DNA of 7,798 nucleotides. It comes from Chitinophaga pinensis. Lineage in GTDB: Bacteria > Bacteroidota > Bacteroidia > Flavobacteriales > Flavobacteriaceae. This document shows, piece by piece, positions 1 to 7,014 of this stretch. The first letter of the stretch is position 1. Each line of letters begins with the position of its first letter. Below the pieces are notes generated by a model. That model ran no database searches. It was not told the origin of the DNA and saw only the letters and a program-made list of their open reading frames with translations. The position numbers and the translations under genes are program-made. The stretch spans positions 1 to 7,798 of the forward strand of contig CALPNL020000091.1 of assembly GCA_943324925.2 (NCBI GenBank). The letters are read 5' to 3'.

Positions 1-1083
1 CAATGGGAAGAAGATGCGAAAAACAATCGTATTTTAGTAACCGAAGACAACGTTGCTGATGTAGTTTCTATGATGACAGGGATACCTGTAAATCGTATTG
101 CACAAGCTGAAAGCAATAAATTAGCTATCCTACCTGAACTTATTCAAAATAAGGTAGTTGGTCAAAACGAAGCGGTATTAAAAATCGCTCGTTCTATTCA
201 AAGAAATCGCGCTGGATTAAAGGACCCAAATCGACCTATAGGTTCATTTATTTTCTTAGGTCAAACTGGGGTGGGTAAAACTCAATTAGCAAAAGTTTTG
301 GCTAAAGAATTATTCGATTCTGAAGATGCTTTAATTAGAATTGATATGAGCGAATACATGGAAAAATTTGCCATTTCAAGATTAGTTGGTGCTCCTCCAG
401 GATACGTAGGTTATGAAGAAGGTGGTCAATTAACTGAAAAAGTAAGAAGAAAACCTTACAGTGTAGTATTGTTAGACGAAATTGAAAAAGCACATCCCGA
501 TATCTTTAACATGATGTTACAAGTATTAGATGACGGCTATTTAACGGATAGCTTAGGACGTAAAATCGATTTCAAAAATACTATTATTATCATGACTTCC
601 AATATTGGCGCTCGCCAATTGAAAGATTTTGGTCAGGGTGTTGGATTTGGTACTTCAGCAAAAATTTCTCAAGCAGATGAAAATTCAAAGAGCATCATTG
701 AAAATGCACTTAAAAAAGCGTTTTCCCCAGAATTCTTAAACAGAATAGATGATGTTATTGTTTTCAATGCTTTAGAAAAACACGATATCGATTTGATTAT
801 CGAAATTGAATTGAAGAAATTATATTCAAGAATAAAAGATTTGGGTTACGAATTAAATCTTTCTGACACTGCCAAGGCTTTTATTGCAGACAAAGGTTTC
901 GATAAGCAATTTGGCGCTAGACCACTAAAAAGAGCCATTCAAAAGTATGTGGAAGATGCACTAGCTGAAGAAATTATTACCAGTAAAATAGGTAATGGCG
1001 ATGAAATATTCATGGATCTTGACGAAGCAACTCAGGAATTAGTCGTAAAAGTAACTAAAGCTACTGAGGCAAAAAATCAATAA
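1..1083 (+). CDS. clpC: ClpC-type AAA+ unfoldase subunit of Clp protease, C-terminal part (5' end outside window)
   Basis: The open frame runs from base 1 without a start, so this is the last 360 residues of a protein normally about 850 long. ClpC is a cytosolic ATP-driven unfoldase that feeds substrates to ClpP. In window numbering, the visible part is the end of the middle region, then the whole second AAA+ module: Walker A GQTGVGKT (87-94), pore loop GYVG (134-137), Walker B ending in Asp-Glu (159-160), sensor 1 TSN (199-201), arginine finger in LNRID (Arg248) and sensor 2 GARP (305-308). A VGF tripeptide (214-216), where ClpC proteins carry the loop that docks on ClpP, together with the RIDMSEYMEKF-type flavobacterial sequence, favours ClpC over the disaggregase ClpB. 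The ATG codons at 70 and 73 are internal methionines and not the start. Walker A has Gln where most Clp proteins have Pro. A terminator-like hairpin follows the stop. Confidence 0.93.
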   Translation, partial: QWEEDAKNNRILVTEDNVADVVSMMTGIPVNRIAQAESNKLAILPELIQNKVVGQNEAVLKIARSIQRNRAGLKDPNRPIGSFIFLGQTGVGKTQLAKVLAKELFDSEDALIRIDMSEYMEKFAISRLVGAPPGYVGYEEGGQLTEKVRRKPYSVVLLDEIEKAHPDIFNMMLQVLDDGYLTDSLGRKIDFKNTIIIMTSNIGARQLKDFGQGVGFGTSAKISQADENSKSIIENALKKAFSPEFLNRIDDVIVFNALEKHDIDLIIEIELKKLYSRIKDLGYELNLSDTAKAFIADKGFDKQFGARPLKRAIQKYVEDALAEEIITSKIGNGDEIFMDLDEATQELVVKVTKATEAKNQ

Positions 1084-1104
1084 ATACAATATATAACAAG
1101 AATT

Positions 1105-1146
1105 TAGACCCATCTTTTCCTCAATATCAGATGGGTTTATTATTTA
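1105..1146 (+). terminator. Probable intrinsic terminator of clpC
   Basis: An 8-bp perfect stem (1108-1115 with 1129-1136, ACCCATCT/AGATGGGT) encloses a 13-nt loop. It can be extended outward by a G-T wobble and two A-T pairs. A T-rich but interrupted tail (TTTATTATTTA) follows. It lies 24 bp after the clpC stop and before the rimK promoter, which is where a terminator would be expected. The long loop and broken T-tract make it weaker than the one after yebC. Confidence 0.65.
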
Positions 1147-1159
1147 ATATAATTCTACA

Positions 1160-1188
1160 TTTTAATTAAAACAAAATATATACTTTTG
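1160..1188 (+). promoter_or_regulatory. Putative Bacteroidota-type promoter of rimK
   Basis: TACTTTTG at 1181-1188 matches the Bacteroidota -7 element TAnnTTTG exactly. The -33 element is poor: only TTTT (1160-1163) sits at the right distance (17 bp), with no TTG. Transcription would start near 1195, giving a leader of about 27 nt before the ATG at 1223. The leader has no Shine-Dalgarno sequence, which is usual in this phylum. Confidence 0.5.
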
Positions 1189-1222
1189 GCAAATATTATT
1201 TTATCAATTTACAATCAATAAT

Positions 1223-2596
1223 ATGTTTAAAGAAAAAGTTATAGTTGGTAGTGAAGAATGGTGTTCCTTCCCTATTTTAGGAATTCCAACCATTAAAGCA
1301 AGAGTGGATTCAGGTGCCAAGACCTCTGCATTACACGCTATCAATATTGCGCCATTTATAAAGGATGGTGAAAATTGGGTAAAATTTGATATTAACCCAA
1401 TTCAAAATAATGTAAAAACAATTATACATTGTGAATCAAAATTAATTGATAAAAGAATAGTAAAAAGTTCAAGCGGATTCAGAGAACAACGTTACGTTAT
1501 CGGGTCTGAATTGGAAATTGGAGGAAAAAAATGGCTTATTGAAATTACCTTGACTAATCGAGATTCTATGGGATTTCGAATGCTTTTAGGTCGTGAAGCC
1601 ATGAGCGGAAGAGTACTTGTTGATCCGGAACAAAAATATTTATTAGGAGAACCTACTTCTGATAAACTAACTGAGCTTTATAAAACTTCTGAAAAAGCTA
1701 CAACAGGACTTCGTATTGGTGTACTAGCAAGTAATAAAGAATTGTATAGCAATAAGAGAATCATGGAAGCTGGAGAAATGCGTGGTCATGAAATGCATTT
1801 CTTAAACATCAAAGAATGCTATATGAAATTAGACGCTACCACTCCCGAAATTCACTATCGTGGCGGAAGAATATTAGATAATTTTGATGCTATTATCCCT
1901 AGAATTCGACCAAGTATTACTTTTTATGGCTGTGCTTTAACACGTCAATTTGAGGCTTTGAAAGTGTATTGCTTGAATTCTGCTGCAGCAATCACTCAAT
2001 CTCGAGATAAATTATATTCTTTACAATTGTTATTAAATAACGGCGTGGATATTCCAACAACTGGTTTTGCCAACTCCCCTCTTGACACCAACGATTTGAT
2101 TAAAATGGTAGGCGGACCTCCATTAATTGTAAAATTATTAGAAGGTACTCAAGGAAAAGGAGTGGTAATGGCTGAAACCAAAAAAGCAGCTGAAAGTGTA
2201 ATTAATGCTTTCAAAAGTTTGAATGCCAATATATTAGTTCAAGAATTTATCAAAGAAGCTAACGGAAAAGACATACGTTGTTTTGTAATTGACGGTAAAG
2301 TAGTAGCAGCAATTCAACGCGAAGCAATGCCGGGAGAATTTAGAGCAAATATTCACCTAGGTGGAACCGCATCTGTTATTAAAGTTACCGCTGAAGAAAA
2401 AAGAATTGCAATTAAAGCTGCAAAAGCTATGGATTTAAAAGTAGCTGGAGTAGATATTATCCGCTCATCTAAAGGACCATTATTATTGGAAGTTAACTCT
2501 TCACCAGGCTTAGAAGGCATTGAAGGAGCAACCAACAAAGATATTGCAGGAGAAATGATCAAAGCAATTGAGAAAAATTTTAAACATAAAATGTAA
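1223..2596 (+). CDS. rimK: RimK-type L-glutamate ligase fused to an N-terminal RimB-like (Zn_protease/retropepsin-like) domain
   Basis: This is a two-domain cytosolic protein of 457 residues. Residues about 5-145 form a retropepsin-like Zn_protease/RimB domain, with the signature Asp29-Ser-Gly-Ala, then TSALHA, and a later LLGREAM segment (121-127). After a short linker, residues 163-457 match E. coli RimK (about 300 aa) nearly end to end: SRDKL (260-264), the glycine-rich ATP loop EGTQGKG (307-313), and the ATP-grasp metal ligands Asp411, Glu423 and Asn425 within LEVNSSPGLEGIE. RimK uses ATP to add glutamates to the C-terminus of ribosomal protein S6 and can make poly-glutamate. In Pseudomonas the separate protein RimB trims those tails, so the fusion would join adding and trimming activities in one chain (inferred). 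The ATG at 1223 suits the promoter position and gives the usual domain start. The gene has its own promoter and terminator-like flanks, so it is probably monocistronic. Confidence 0.92.
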   Translation: MFKEKVIVGSEEWCSFPILGIPTIKARVDSGAKTSALHAINIAPFIKDGENWVKFDINPIQNNVKTIIHCESKLIDKRIVKSSSGFREQRYVIGSELEIGGKKWLIEITLTNRDSMGFRMLLGREAMSGRVLVDPEQKYLLGEPTSDKLTELYKTSEKATTGLRIGVLASNKELYSNKRIMEAGEMRGHEMHFLNIKECYMKLDATTPEIHYRGGRILDNFDAIIPRIRPSITFYGCALTRQFEALKVYCLNSAAAITQSRDKLYSLQLLLNNGVDIPTTGFANSPLDTNDLIKMVGGPPLIVKLLEGTQGKGVVMAETKKAAESVINAFKSLNANILVQEFIKEANGKDIRCFVIDGKVVAAIQREAMPGEFRANIHLGGTASVIKVTAEEKRIAIKAAKAMDLKVAGVDIIRSSKGPLLLEVNSSPGLEGIEGATNKDIAGEMIKAIEKNFKHKM

Positions 2597-2607
2597 TTTT
2601 TCTCAAT
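2567..2607. terminator. Inverted repeat across the rimK stop codon, possible bidirectional terminator of rimK and hutH
   Basis: A perfect 13-bp inverted repeat (2567-2579 with 2595-2607, ATTGAGAAAAATT/AATTTTTCTCAAT) surrounds the rimK stop at 2594-2596. Inside it, ACAT (2584-2587) can pair with ATGT (2591-2594) around an AAA loop, leaving a 4-nt bulge on the 5' side. The position between convergent genes suggests a shared terminator. However, neither strand has a run of T immediately after the stem; the Ts lie inside it. A second, AT-only 6-bp hairpin follows at 2612-2626. The function is inferred from position only. Confidence 0.35.
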
Positions 2608-2632
2608 AAGAATTAAACATTTTAATGCCAAT

Positions 2633-4135
2633 TTAAATTTCTATATCAATCACAAAGCTATTTAAGAACGCCACTGAATTTTGGATATCATAATGTAATA
2701 TTCTATCTTCTTTAACCAAAGGTACTTCTTCACGATACGATTTTAAGAATAGCTCAATAAAATCACTTGATTGTAAGGGACGTCTAAACTCAATGGCTTG
2801 AGAAGCGTTCATTAATTCAATAGCTAGAATTCGCTCTAAATTATCCATGATTCGTAACGCTTTGGTAGCCGCATTAGCACCCATACTCACATGATCTTCT
2901 TGACCATTTGAAGACACAATACTATCAACGCTTGCAGGAGTTGCCAACTGTTTATTTTGACTTGCTATACTTGCTGCGGTATATTGCGGAATCATAAATC
3001 CTGAATTTAATCCCGGATTATCAACTAAAAATGGTGGCAAATTTCTTAATCCAGAAATTAATTGATACGTTCTCCTTTCAGAAATACTTCCTAATTCCGA
3101 TAATGCAATGGCAAGAAAATCTAATGCTAAAGCTAATGGCTGTCCGTGGAAATTACCACCAGAAATGATCTGATCGCTTTCTATAAATACATTTGGATTA
3201 TCAGTTACTGAGTTGATTTCTGTTTTAAAAACTTTTTTCACATAATCAATTGCATCTTTTGAAGCGCCATGAACTTGAGGGATACAACGGAAAGAATACG
3301 GATCTTGAACATGTTCTTTAGGTTGAGATATAATTTCACTTCCTTCTAAAAATTCATTCACTCGGTTTGCAGTTATAATTTGTCCTTTGTGAGGTCTAAT
3401 AAAGTGAATTAATTCGTTGAATGGTTCTTGTCGACCATCAAAACCTTCCAATGAAATGGTTCCAATTAAATCGGCTAAATAAGAATATTTTATCGCTTTC
3501 AATAGAATATGAGTCCCATAAGCACTCATGAATTGGGTTCCATTAAGCAAAGCCAACCCCTCTTTTGACTGAAGTACAATAGGACTCCAATCAAATTGCT
3601 TCATTACTTCAGAAGTGGATACTTTATTACCTTTAAAAACTACTTCTCCTTCGCCTAATAATGGCAACGACAAATGAGCTAAAGGAGCCAAATCGCCAGA
3701 AGCACCAAGAGAACCTTGAGTGTAAATTACAGGAAAAATATCATTATTGTAAAAATCAATGAGTCTTAAAACAGTTACTAATTGAACTCCAGAATAACCA
3801 TAACTCAAGGATTGTATTTTAAGAAGCAACATCAACTTAACGATTTCAGAAGGAACTTCCTCGCCAGTTCCACAGGCATGAGATTTCACTAAATTTTCTT
3901 GAAGTTTGGAGAGATTTTCATTTGAAATTTTCACATTGCAAAGGGAACCAAAACCGGTATTAATTCCATATATTGGAATTTCATTCGCTTCCATTTTGGA
4001 ATCTAAATAATCTCTACATTTTTGAATATTAACCCTCGCTTCTTCAGATAATTCAAGAGTTTTATGTTGGTGTATAATAGCTTGCAACTCTTCCAACGAA
4101 AGAACGTCGGTACTTATATAATGAATATTACTCAT
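2633..4135 (-). CDS. hutH: Histidine ammonia-lyase (MIO-dependent aromatic amino acid lyase)
   Basis: This 500-residue cytosolic enzyme would convert histidine to trans-urocanate and ammonia, the first step of histidine breakdown. The Ala145-Ser146-Gly147 triad in GSLGASGDLAPLAH cyclises into the MIO electrophile. The other active-site residues line up with Pseudomonas HutH: Tyr56 (YGINTGFG), His86 (SHACG), Asn198 (LNGTQ), Gln277/Tyr280/Arg283 (VQDPYSFRC), Phe329 (GGNFH) and Glu413 (QEDHVSM). The length is normal for the family. I place the start at the ATG at 4135; an in-frame TTG two codons upstream is possible but less likely. The gene lies 83 bp after nnrD on the same strand but has its own promoter-like sequence. 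No hutU, hutI or hutG is adjacent. Flavobacteria also have tyrosine ammonia-lyases of this superfamily; the overall match and residues here favour histidine, but substrate is not proven. Confidence 0.88.
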   Translation of the reverse strand: MSNIHYISTDVLSLEELQAIIHQHKTLELSEEARVNIQKCRDYLDSKMEANEIPIYGINTGFGSLCNVKISNENLSKLQENLVKSHACGTGEEVPSEIVKLMLLLKIQSLSYGYSGVQLVTVLRLIDFYNNDIFPVIYTQGSLGASGDLAPLAHLSLPLLGEGEVVFKGNKVSTSEVMKQFDWSPIVLQSKEGLALLNGTQFMSAYGTHILLKAIKYSYLADLIGTISLEGFDGRQEPFNELIHFIRPHKGQIITANRVNEFLEGSEIISQPKEHVQDPYSFRCIPQVHGASKDAIDYVKKVFKTEINSVTDNPNVFIESDQIISGGNFHGQPLALALDFLAIALSELGSISERRTYQLISGLRNLPPFLVDNPGLNSGFMIPQYTAASIASQNKQLATPASVDSIVSSNGQEDHVSMGANAATKALRIMDNLERILAIELMNASQAIEFRRPLQSSDFIELFLKSYREEVPLVKEDRILHYDIQNSVAFLNSFVIDIEI

Positions 4136-4156
4136 GATCAAAATTTATTTGAAATA

Positions 4157-4187
4157 CAAAAATCACTATTTACTAATTATAAAGCAA
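4157..4187 (-). promoter_or_regulatory. Putative promoter of hutH
   Basis: Read on the minus strand, TTG (4185-4187) is followed after 20 bp by GATTTTTG (4157-4164). This matches the Bacteroidota -7 element TAnnTTTG except for the first base. The start of transcription would fall near 4150, leaving a leader of about 15 nt before the ATG at 4135, without a Shine-Dalgarno sequence. This suggests hutH can be transcribed independently of nnrD. Confidence 0.45.
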
Positions 4188-4218
4188 GGTTTATTCAGAT
4201 ATTTTATAATTATAATAA

Positions 4219-5076
4219 TTAGGCTATCAATTCAATATAGGCATTTCCAATATTTTCAATAATATCAGAAGCTATAAAAGCTTGATAACTACTTTTTGGC
4301 GCACCAATATCTGCTGTCAAACCGTGCAAATAAACTCCCATAATTGCTGCATCTATAGGACTATAGGATTGAGCAAGCAAACTAGTAATCATTCCCGATA
4401 AGACATCTCCACTTCCAGCAGTTGCCAACGCTTGATTTCCAGTAGTGTTTTCATAAATTTCATTCTGAAAAACTACCAATGTTGGCGAGCCTTTAACCAC
4501 AATTACGAGATTGTATTTATTAGATAATTGAATTACTCGGTTCATTTTGTCCAAATTAGAATCCCATTTACCAATTAGACGTTCCAATTCTTTTAAATGA
4601 GGAGTTAAAATCGTGTTTCTAGGTAATAAATCCAGCCATTCTATATTTTGAGATAGAGTATTAATTCCATCAGCATCAATAATCAAAGGGGTTGTATTAA
4701 TTTTTAAGAAATTATGAAACGCTTTTTGTGTTTCTAGTTCCTGCCCCATACCCATTCCAATTCCAATGGCTTGAAAATTATTTTCAATATTAATATTGGT
4801 AATATAACTCAAACAATCGTCTGTGGAAACCATCACTTCAGGAATTGAAATTTGAACTATTTCATAACCACATTTTGGAATAAATGCGGTAACTAATCCA
4901 CAACCTGTTTTTAAACAGGCTTTTGAAGCCAAAACCACGGAACCTATTTTTCCATAGCTACCTCCAATAATTAGAGCATGACCCTGAATACCTTTGTGAG
5001 TATGTTGATCTATGGGACGATATCTTTTAATAAATTCGTTTTTATCAATAATCATATTAGTAGGTTTTAATATCAT
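4219..5076 (-). CDS. nnrD: ADP-dependent NAD(P)H-hydrate dehydratase (stand-alone)
   Basis: The product (285 aa) belongs to the ribokinase-like NnrD/YxkO/CARKD family. It repairs damaged cofactors by dehydrating S-NAD(P)H hydrate back to NAD(P)H at the expense of ADP or ATP. Visible family motifs, in order, are KGIQGHALIIGGSYGKIGS near the N-terminus (about 28-46), PLIIDADGIN (about 129-138), LTPHLKELERL (about 157-167), VVKGSPT (about 193-199) and the nucleotide/catalytic segment TTGNQALATAGSGDVLSG (about 211-228). Many bacteria fuse this domain to the NnrE epimerase; here the epimerase domain is absent and only the dehydratase is present. The start could be the ATG at 5076 or Met8 at 5055, both upstream of conserved sequence; I keep the longer form without strong evidence. 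It is divergent from gcvT. No clear terminator separates it from hutH, so some read-through into hutH is possible. Confidence 0.9.
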   Translation of the reverse strand: MILKPTNMIIDKNEFIKRYRPIDQHTHKGIQGHALIIGGSYGKIGSVVLASKACLKTGCGLVTAFIPKCGYEIVQISIPEVMVSTDDCLSYITNINIENNFQAIGIGMGMGQELETQKAFHNFLKINTTPLIIDADGINTLSQNIEWLDLLPRNTILTPHLKELERLIGKWDSNLDKMNRVIQLSNKYNLVIVVKGSPTLVVFQNEIYENTTGNQALATAGSGDVLSGMITSLLAQSYSPIDAAIMGVYLHGLTADIGAPKSSYQAFIASDIIENIGNAYIELIA

Positions 5077-5107
5077 TTAAATTTACGAAAAAATTGAATG
5101 AAAGTCG

Positions 5108-5139
5108 TTTTGTCACTCCATAAAAAATCAATAAATTAG
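5108..5139 (+). promoter_or_regulatory. Putative promoter of gcvT (and probably yebC)
   Basis: TTTTG at 5108-5112 provides a good -33 TTG. After 19 bp comes TAAATTAG (5132-5139), which matches TAnnTTTG in all but one position. Transcription would begin near 5146, about 20 nt before the ATG at 5166. It sits in the 89-bp gap shared with the divergent nnrD gene, for which I see no equally good promoter. Confidence 0.5.
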
Positions 5140-5165
5140 CGGCTGTAAATAAAAGCTAACAAAAA

Positions 5166-6248
5166 ATGAAAAATACAGCGTTACTAAGTGTTCACGAAAA
5201 TTTAGGTGCAAAAATTCTTCCTTTCGCAGGCTATAATATGCCCATATTGTATGAAGGTGTCAATGCAGAGCATGAAACAGTTAGAAATAGCGTTGGAGTT
5301 TTTGACGTCTCACACATGGGAGAATTTTTTCTAAAAGGGCCTAAAGCCTTAGATTTAATTCAAAAAGTAACTTCAAATGATGCTTCTACCCTAACTATCG
5401 GAAGAGCTCAATATTCCTGTTTACCAAATAATGAAGGTGGAATTGTAGATGATTTAATTATCTATAAAATGGATGAAGAAGAATATATGTTAGTAGTTAA
5501 CGCATCAAATATTGATAAAGATTGGAATTGGATTTCATCTCACAACAATTTGGGAGTTAGCATGGAAAACCGTTCAGATGAGTATTCTCTATTAGCAATT
5601 CAAGGACCTAAAGCAGTTGAAGCGATGCAATCATTATCATCAATCGACTTATCTCAAATAGCTTATTACCATTTTGAAGTTGGTGATTTTGCTGGCTTTA
5701 ACGATGTAATCATCTCTGCAACAGGTTACACCGGATCTGGAGGATTTGAAATTTATTGCAAAAACGATCAAGTAGAAGCCATTTGGAATAAAGTATTTGA
5801 AGCAGGCGCAGCATTTAAAATCAAACCAATTGGATTAGCAGCACGTGATACTTTACGTTTGGAAATGGGATTTTGCTTGTATGGAAACGATATCAACGAT
5901 TCGACTTCTCCATTAGAAGCTGGATTAGGATGGATAACTAAATTCACAAAAGAGTTTACCAATTCTGAAAATCTTAAAAAACAAAAAGAAAACGGTGTCT
6001 CTAGAAAATTAATTGCTTTTGAAATGCAAGAGCGTTCAGTACCCCGTCACGACTATGAAATAGTGGATGCAAATGGAACTGTAATTGGAGTGGTTACCTC
6101 TGGAACAATGTCCCCATCAATGAATATTGGAATTGGATTAGGTTATGTGCCTACTTCATTTTCTGCAGTAGATAGCGATATTTATATTAGAATTAGAAAA
6201 AATGATGTACCTGCTAAAGTGGTAAAATTGCCATTTTATAATAAATAA
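5166..6248 (+). CDS. gcvT: Aminomethyltransferase, glycine cleavage system T protein
   Basis: This is a cytosolic folate enzyme (360 aa, the usual length). It takes the aminomethyl group from lipoylated GcvH and transfers its methylene to tetrahydrofolate, releasing ammonia. Family marks are the N-terminal FAGYNMPILYEG (20-31), FDVSHMGE (46-53), the acidic folate-binding site in GGIVDDLIIY (Asp95/Asp96, 91-100), GYTGSGGFE (187-195), ARDTLRLEMG with Arg227 and Arg231 (226-235), LEAGLGW (250-256) and the C-terminal beta-barrel segment VTSGTMSPSMNIGIGLGYV (310-328). The ATG at 5166 matches the family start and fits the promoter. gcvH and gcvP are not nearby, so they must lie elsewhere. yebC follows after 30 bp with no terminator, which suggests co-transcription. 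Confidence 0.96.
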   Translation: MKNTALLSVHENLGAKILPFAGYNMPILYEGVNAEHETVRNSVGVFDVSHMGEFFLKGPKALDLIQKVTSNDASTLTIGRAQYSCLPNNEGGIVDDLIIYKMDEEEYMLVVNASNIDKDWNWISSHNNLGVSMENRSDEYSLLAIQGPKAVEAMQSLSSIDLSQIAYYHFEVGDFAGFNDVIISATGYTGSGGFEIYCKNDQVEAIWNKVFEAGAAFKIKPIGLAARDTLRLEMGFCLYGNDINDSTSPLEAGLGWITKFTKEFTNSENLKKQKENGVSRKLIAFEMQERSVPRHDYEIVDANGTVIGVVTSGTMSPSMNIGIGLGYVPTSFSAVDSDIYIRIRKNDVPAKVVKLPFYNK

Positions 6249-6278
6249 TTAATTGGAGTTAGATTAAAATAATTAGAA

Positions 6279-6989
6279 ATGGGAAGAGCTTTTGAATTCC
6301 GAAAAGGTAGAAAAATGAAACGCTGGTCAGCAATGGCTAAAGCATTTACTAGAATTGGTAAAGACATTGTGATGGCTGTTAAAGAAGGTGGTCCAAATCC
6401 TGAAGCCAATTCAAGATTGAGAGCCGTTATACAAAACTCGAAGGCAGTAAATATGCCCAAAGAAAATGTGGAACGTGCTATAAAAAAAGCAACTGACAAA
6501 GATACTGCCAACTATAAAGAAGTACTATTTGAAGGATATGCGCCACATGGAATAGCAATACTTGTTGAAACCGCAACGGATAATAACAACCGTACTGTTG
6601 CCAATGTAAGAAGTTATTTTAACAAATGTAACGGTACTTTGGGAACTCAAGGATCTGTTGAATTTATGTTTGATCACACTTGTAATTTCAGAATTCCTGC
6701 TAATGGTTTGGATCCAGAAGAATTAGAATTGGAATTTATTGATTTTGGTGCTGAAGAAGTATTTGAAGATGAAGATGGTATCTTAATATATGCTCCTTTC
6801 GGAAGTTTTGGAACCATACAAAAAGAATTGGAAAACAGAGGAATCGAAATATTATCTTCTGGCTTTGAGCGTATACCTCAAATAACCAAAAAACTTTCAG
6901 AAGCTGAAATGGCCGATGTGGAAAAACTTATTGAGAAAATTGAAGAAGATGATGACGTGATGAACGTTTATCATACGATGGAAGAATAA
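6279..6989 (+). CDS. yebC: YebC/PmpR/TACO1-family protein
   Basis: The product has 236 residues, normal for YebC. The family includes proteins described as DNA-binding regulators (PmpR), the mitochondrial translation activator TACO1, and members reported to relieve ribosome stalling at proline runs. Which role applies here cannot be read from sequence. Visible features are a basic N-terminal domain MGRAFEFRKGRKMKRW (1-16), PEANSRLRAVIQNSKAVNMP (41-60), the conserved core FEGYAPHGIAILVETATDNN (84-103) followed by NRTVANVRSYFNK and GTLGTQGSVEFMF (119-131), and an acidic C-terminus with the typical DDDVMNVYHTMEE ending (224-236). The N-terminus differs from the MAGHSKW form found in E. coli. It starts 30 bp after gcvT with no promoter or terminator seen between, so it is probably in the same operon. 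A strong terminator follows. Confidence 0.95.
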   Translation: MGRAFEFRKGRKMKRWSAMAKAFTRIGKDIVMAVKEGGPNPEANSRLRAVIQNSKAVNMPKENVERAIKKATDKDTANYKEVLFEGYAPHGIAILVETATDNNNRTVANVRSYFNKCNGTLGTQGSVEFMFDHTCNFRIPANGLDPEELELEFIDFGAEEVFEDEDGILIYAPFGSFGTIQKELENRGIEILSSGFERIPQITKKLSEAEMADVEKLIEKIEEDDDVMNVYHTMEE

Positions 6990-7014
6990 TGATATTCCAA
7001 ATTCAAAAATAAAT

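Noticed and set aside
1..1083. Identification of the first gene as ClpB
   Set aside because: The VGF loop in the place of the ClpP-docking loop and the ClpC-like C-terminal domain fit ClpC better; ClpB lacks such a loop.
2353..2631. Minus-strand open frame of 92 codons with hydrophobic stretches
   Set aside because: It lies almost wholly antisense to the conserved RimK ATP-grasp coding sequence and has no recognisable family; it is a shadow frame.
4136..4141. TTG start of hutH two codons upstream of the chosen ATG
   Set aside because: It adds only two residues, uses a rare start codon, and the ATG at 4135 is well placed for the predicted promoter.
4207..4221. AT-only inverted repeat at the nnrD stop (two TAATTA hexamers) as a terminator
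   Set aside because: It has no G+C in the stem and a short stem; such repeats are expected by chance in sequence this AT-rich.
5077..5165. Glycine riboswitch upstream of gcvT
   Set aside because: The predicted leader is only about 20 nt and the whole gap is 89 bp; no riboswitch-like paired elements are visible.
5768..5962. Minus-strand open frame of 64 codons
   Set aside because: It is antisense inside the conserved part of gcvT, with no own signals.
6236..6511. Minus-strand open frame of 91 codons overlapping the gcvT end and yebC start
   Set aside because: It is antisense to the conserved N-terminal domain of YebC and not protein-like in its own right.
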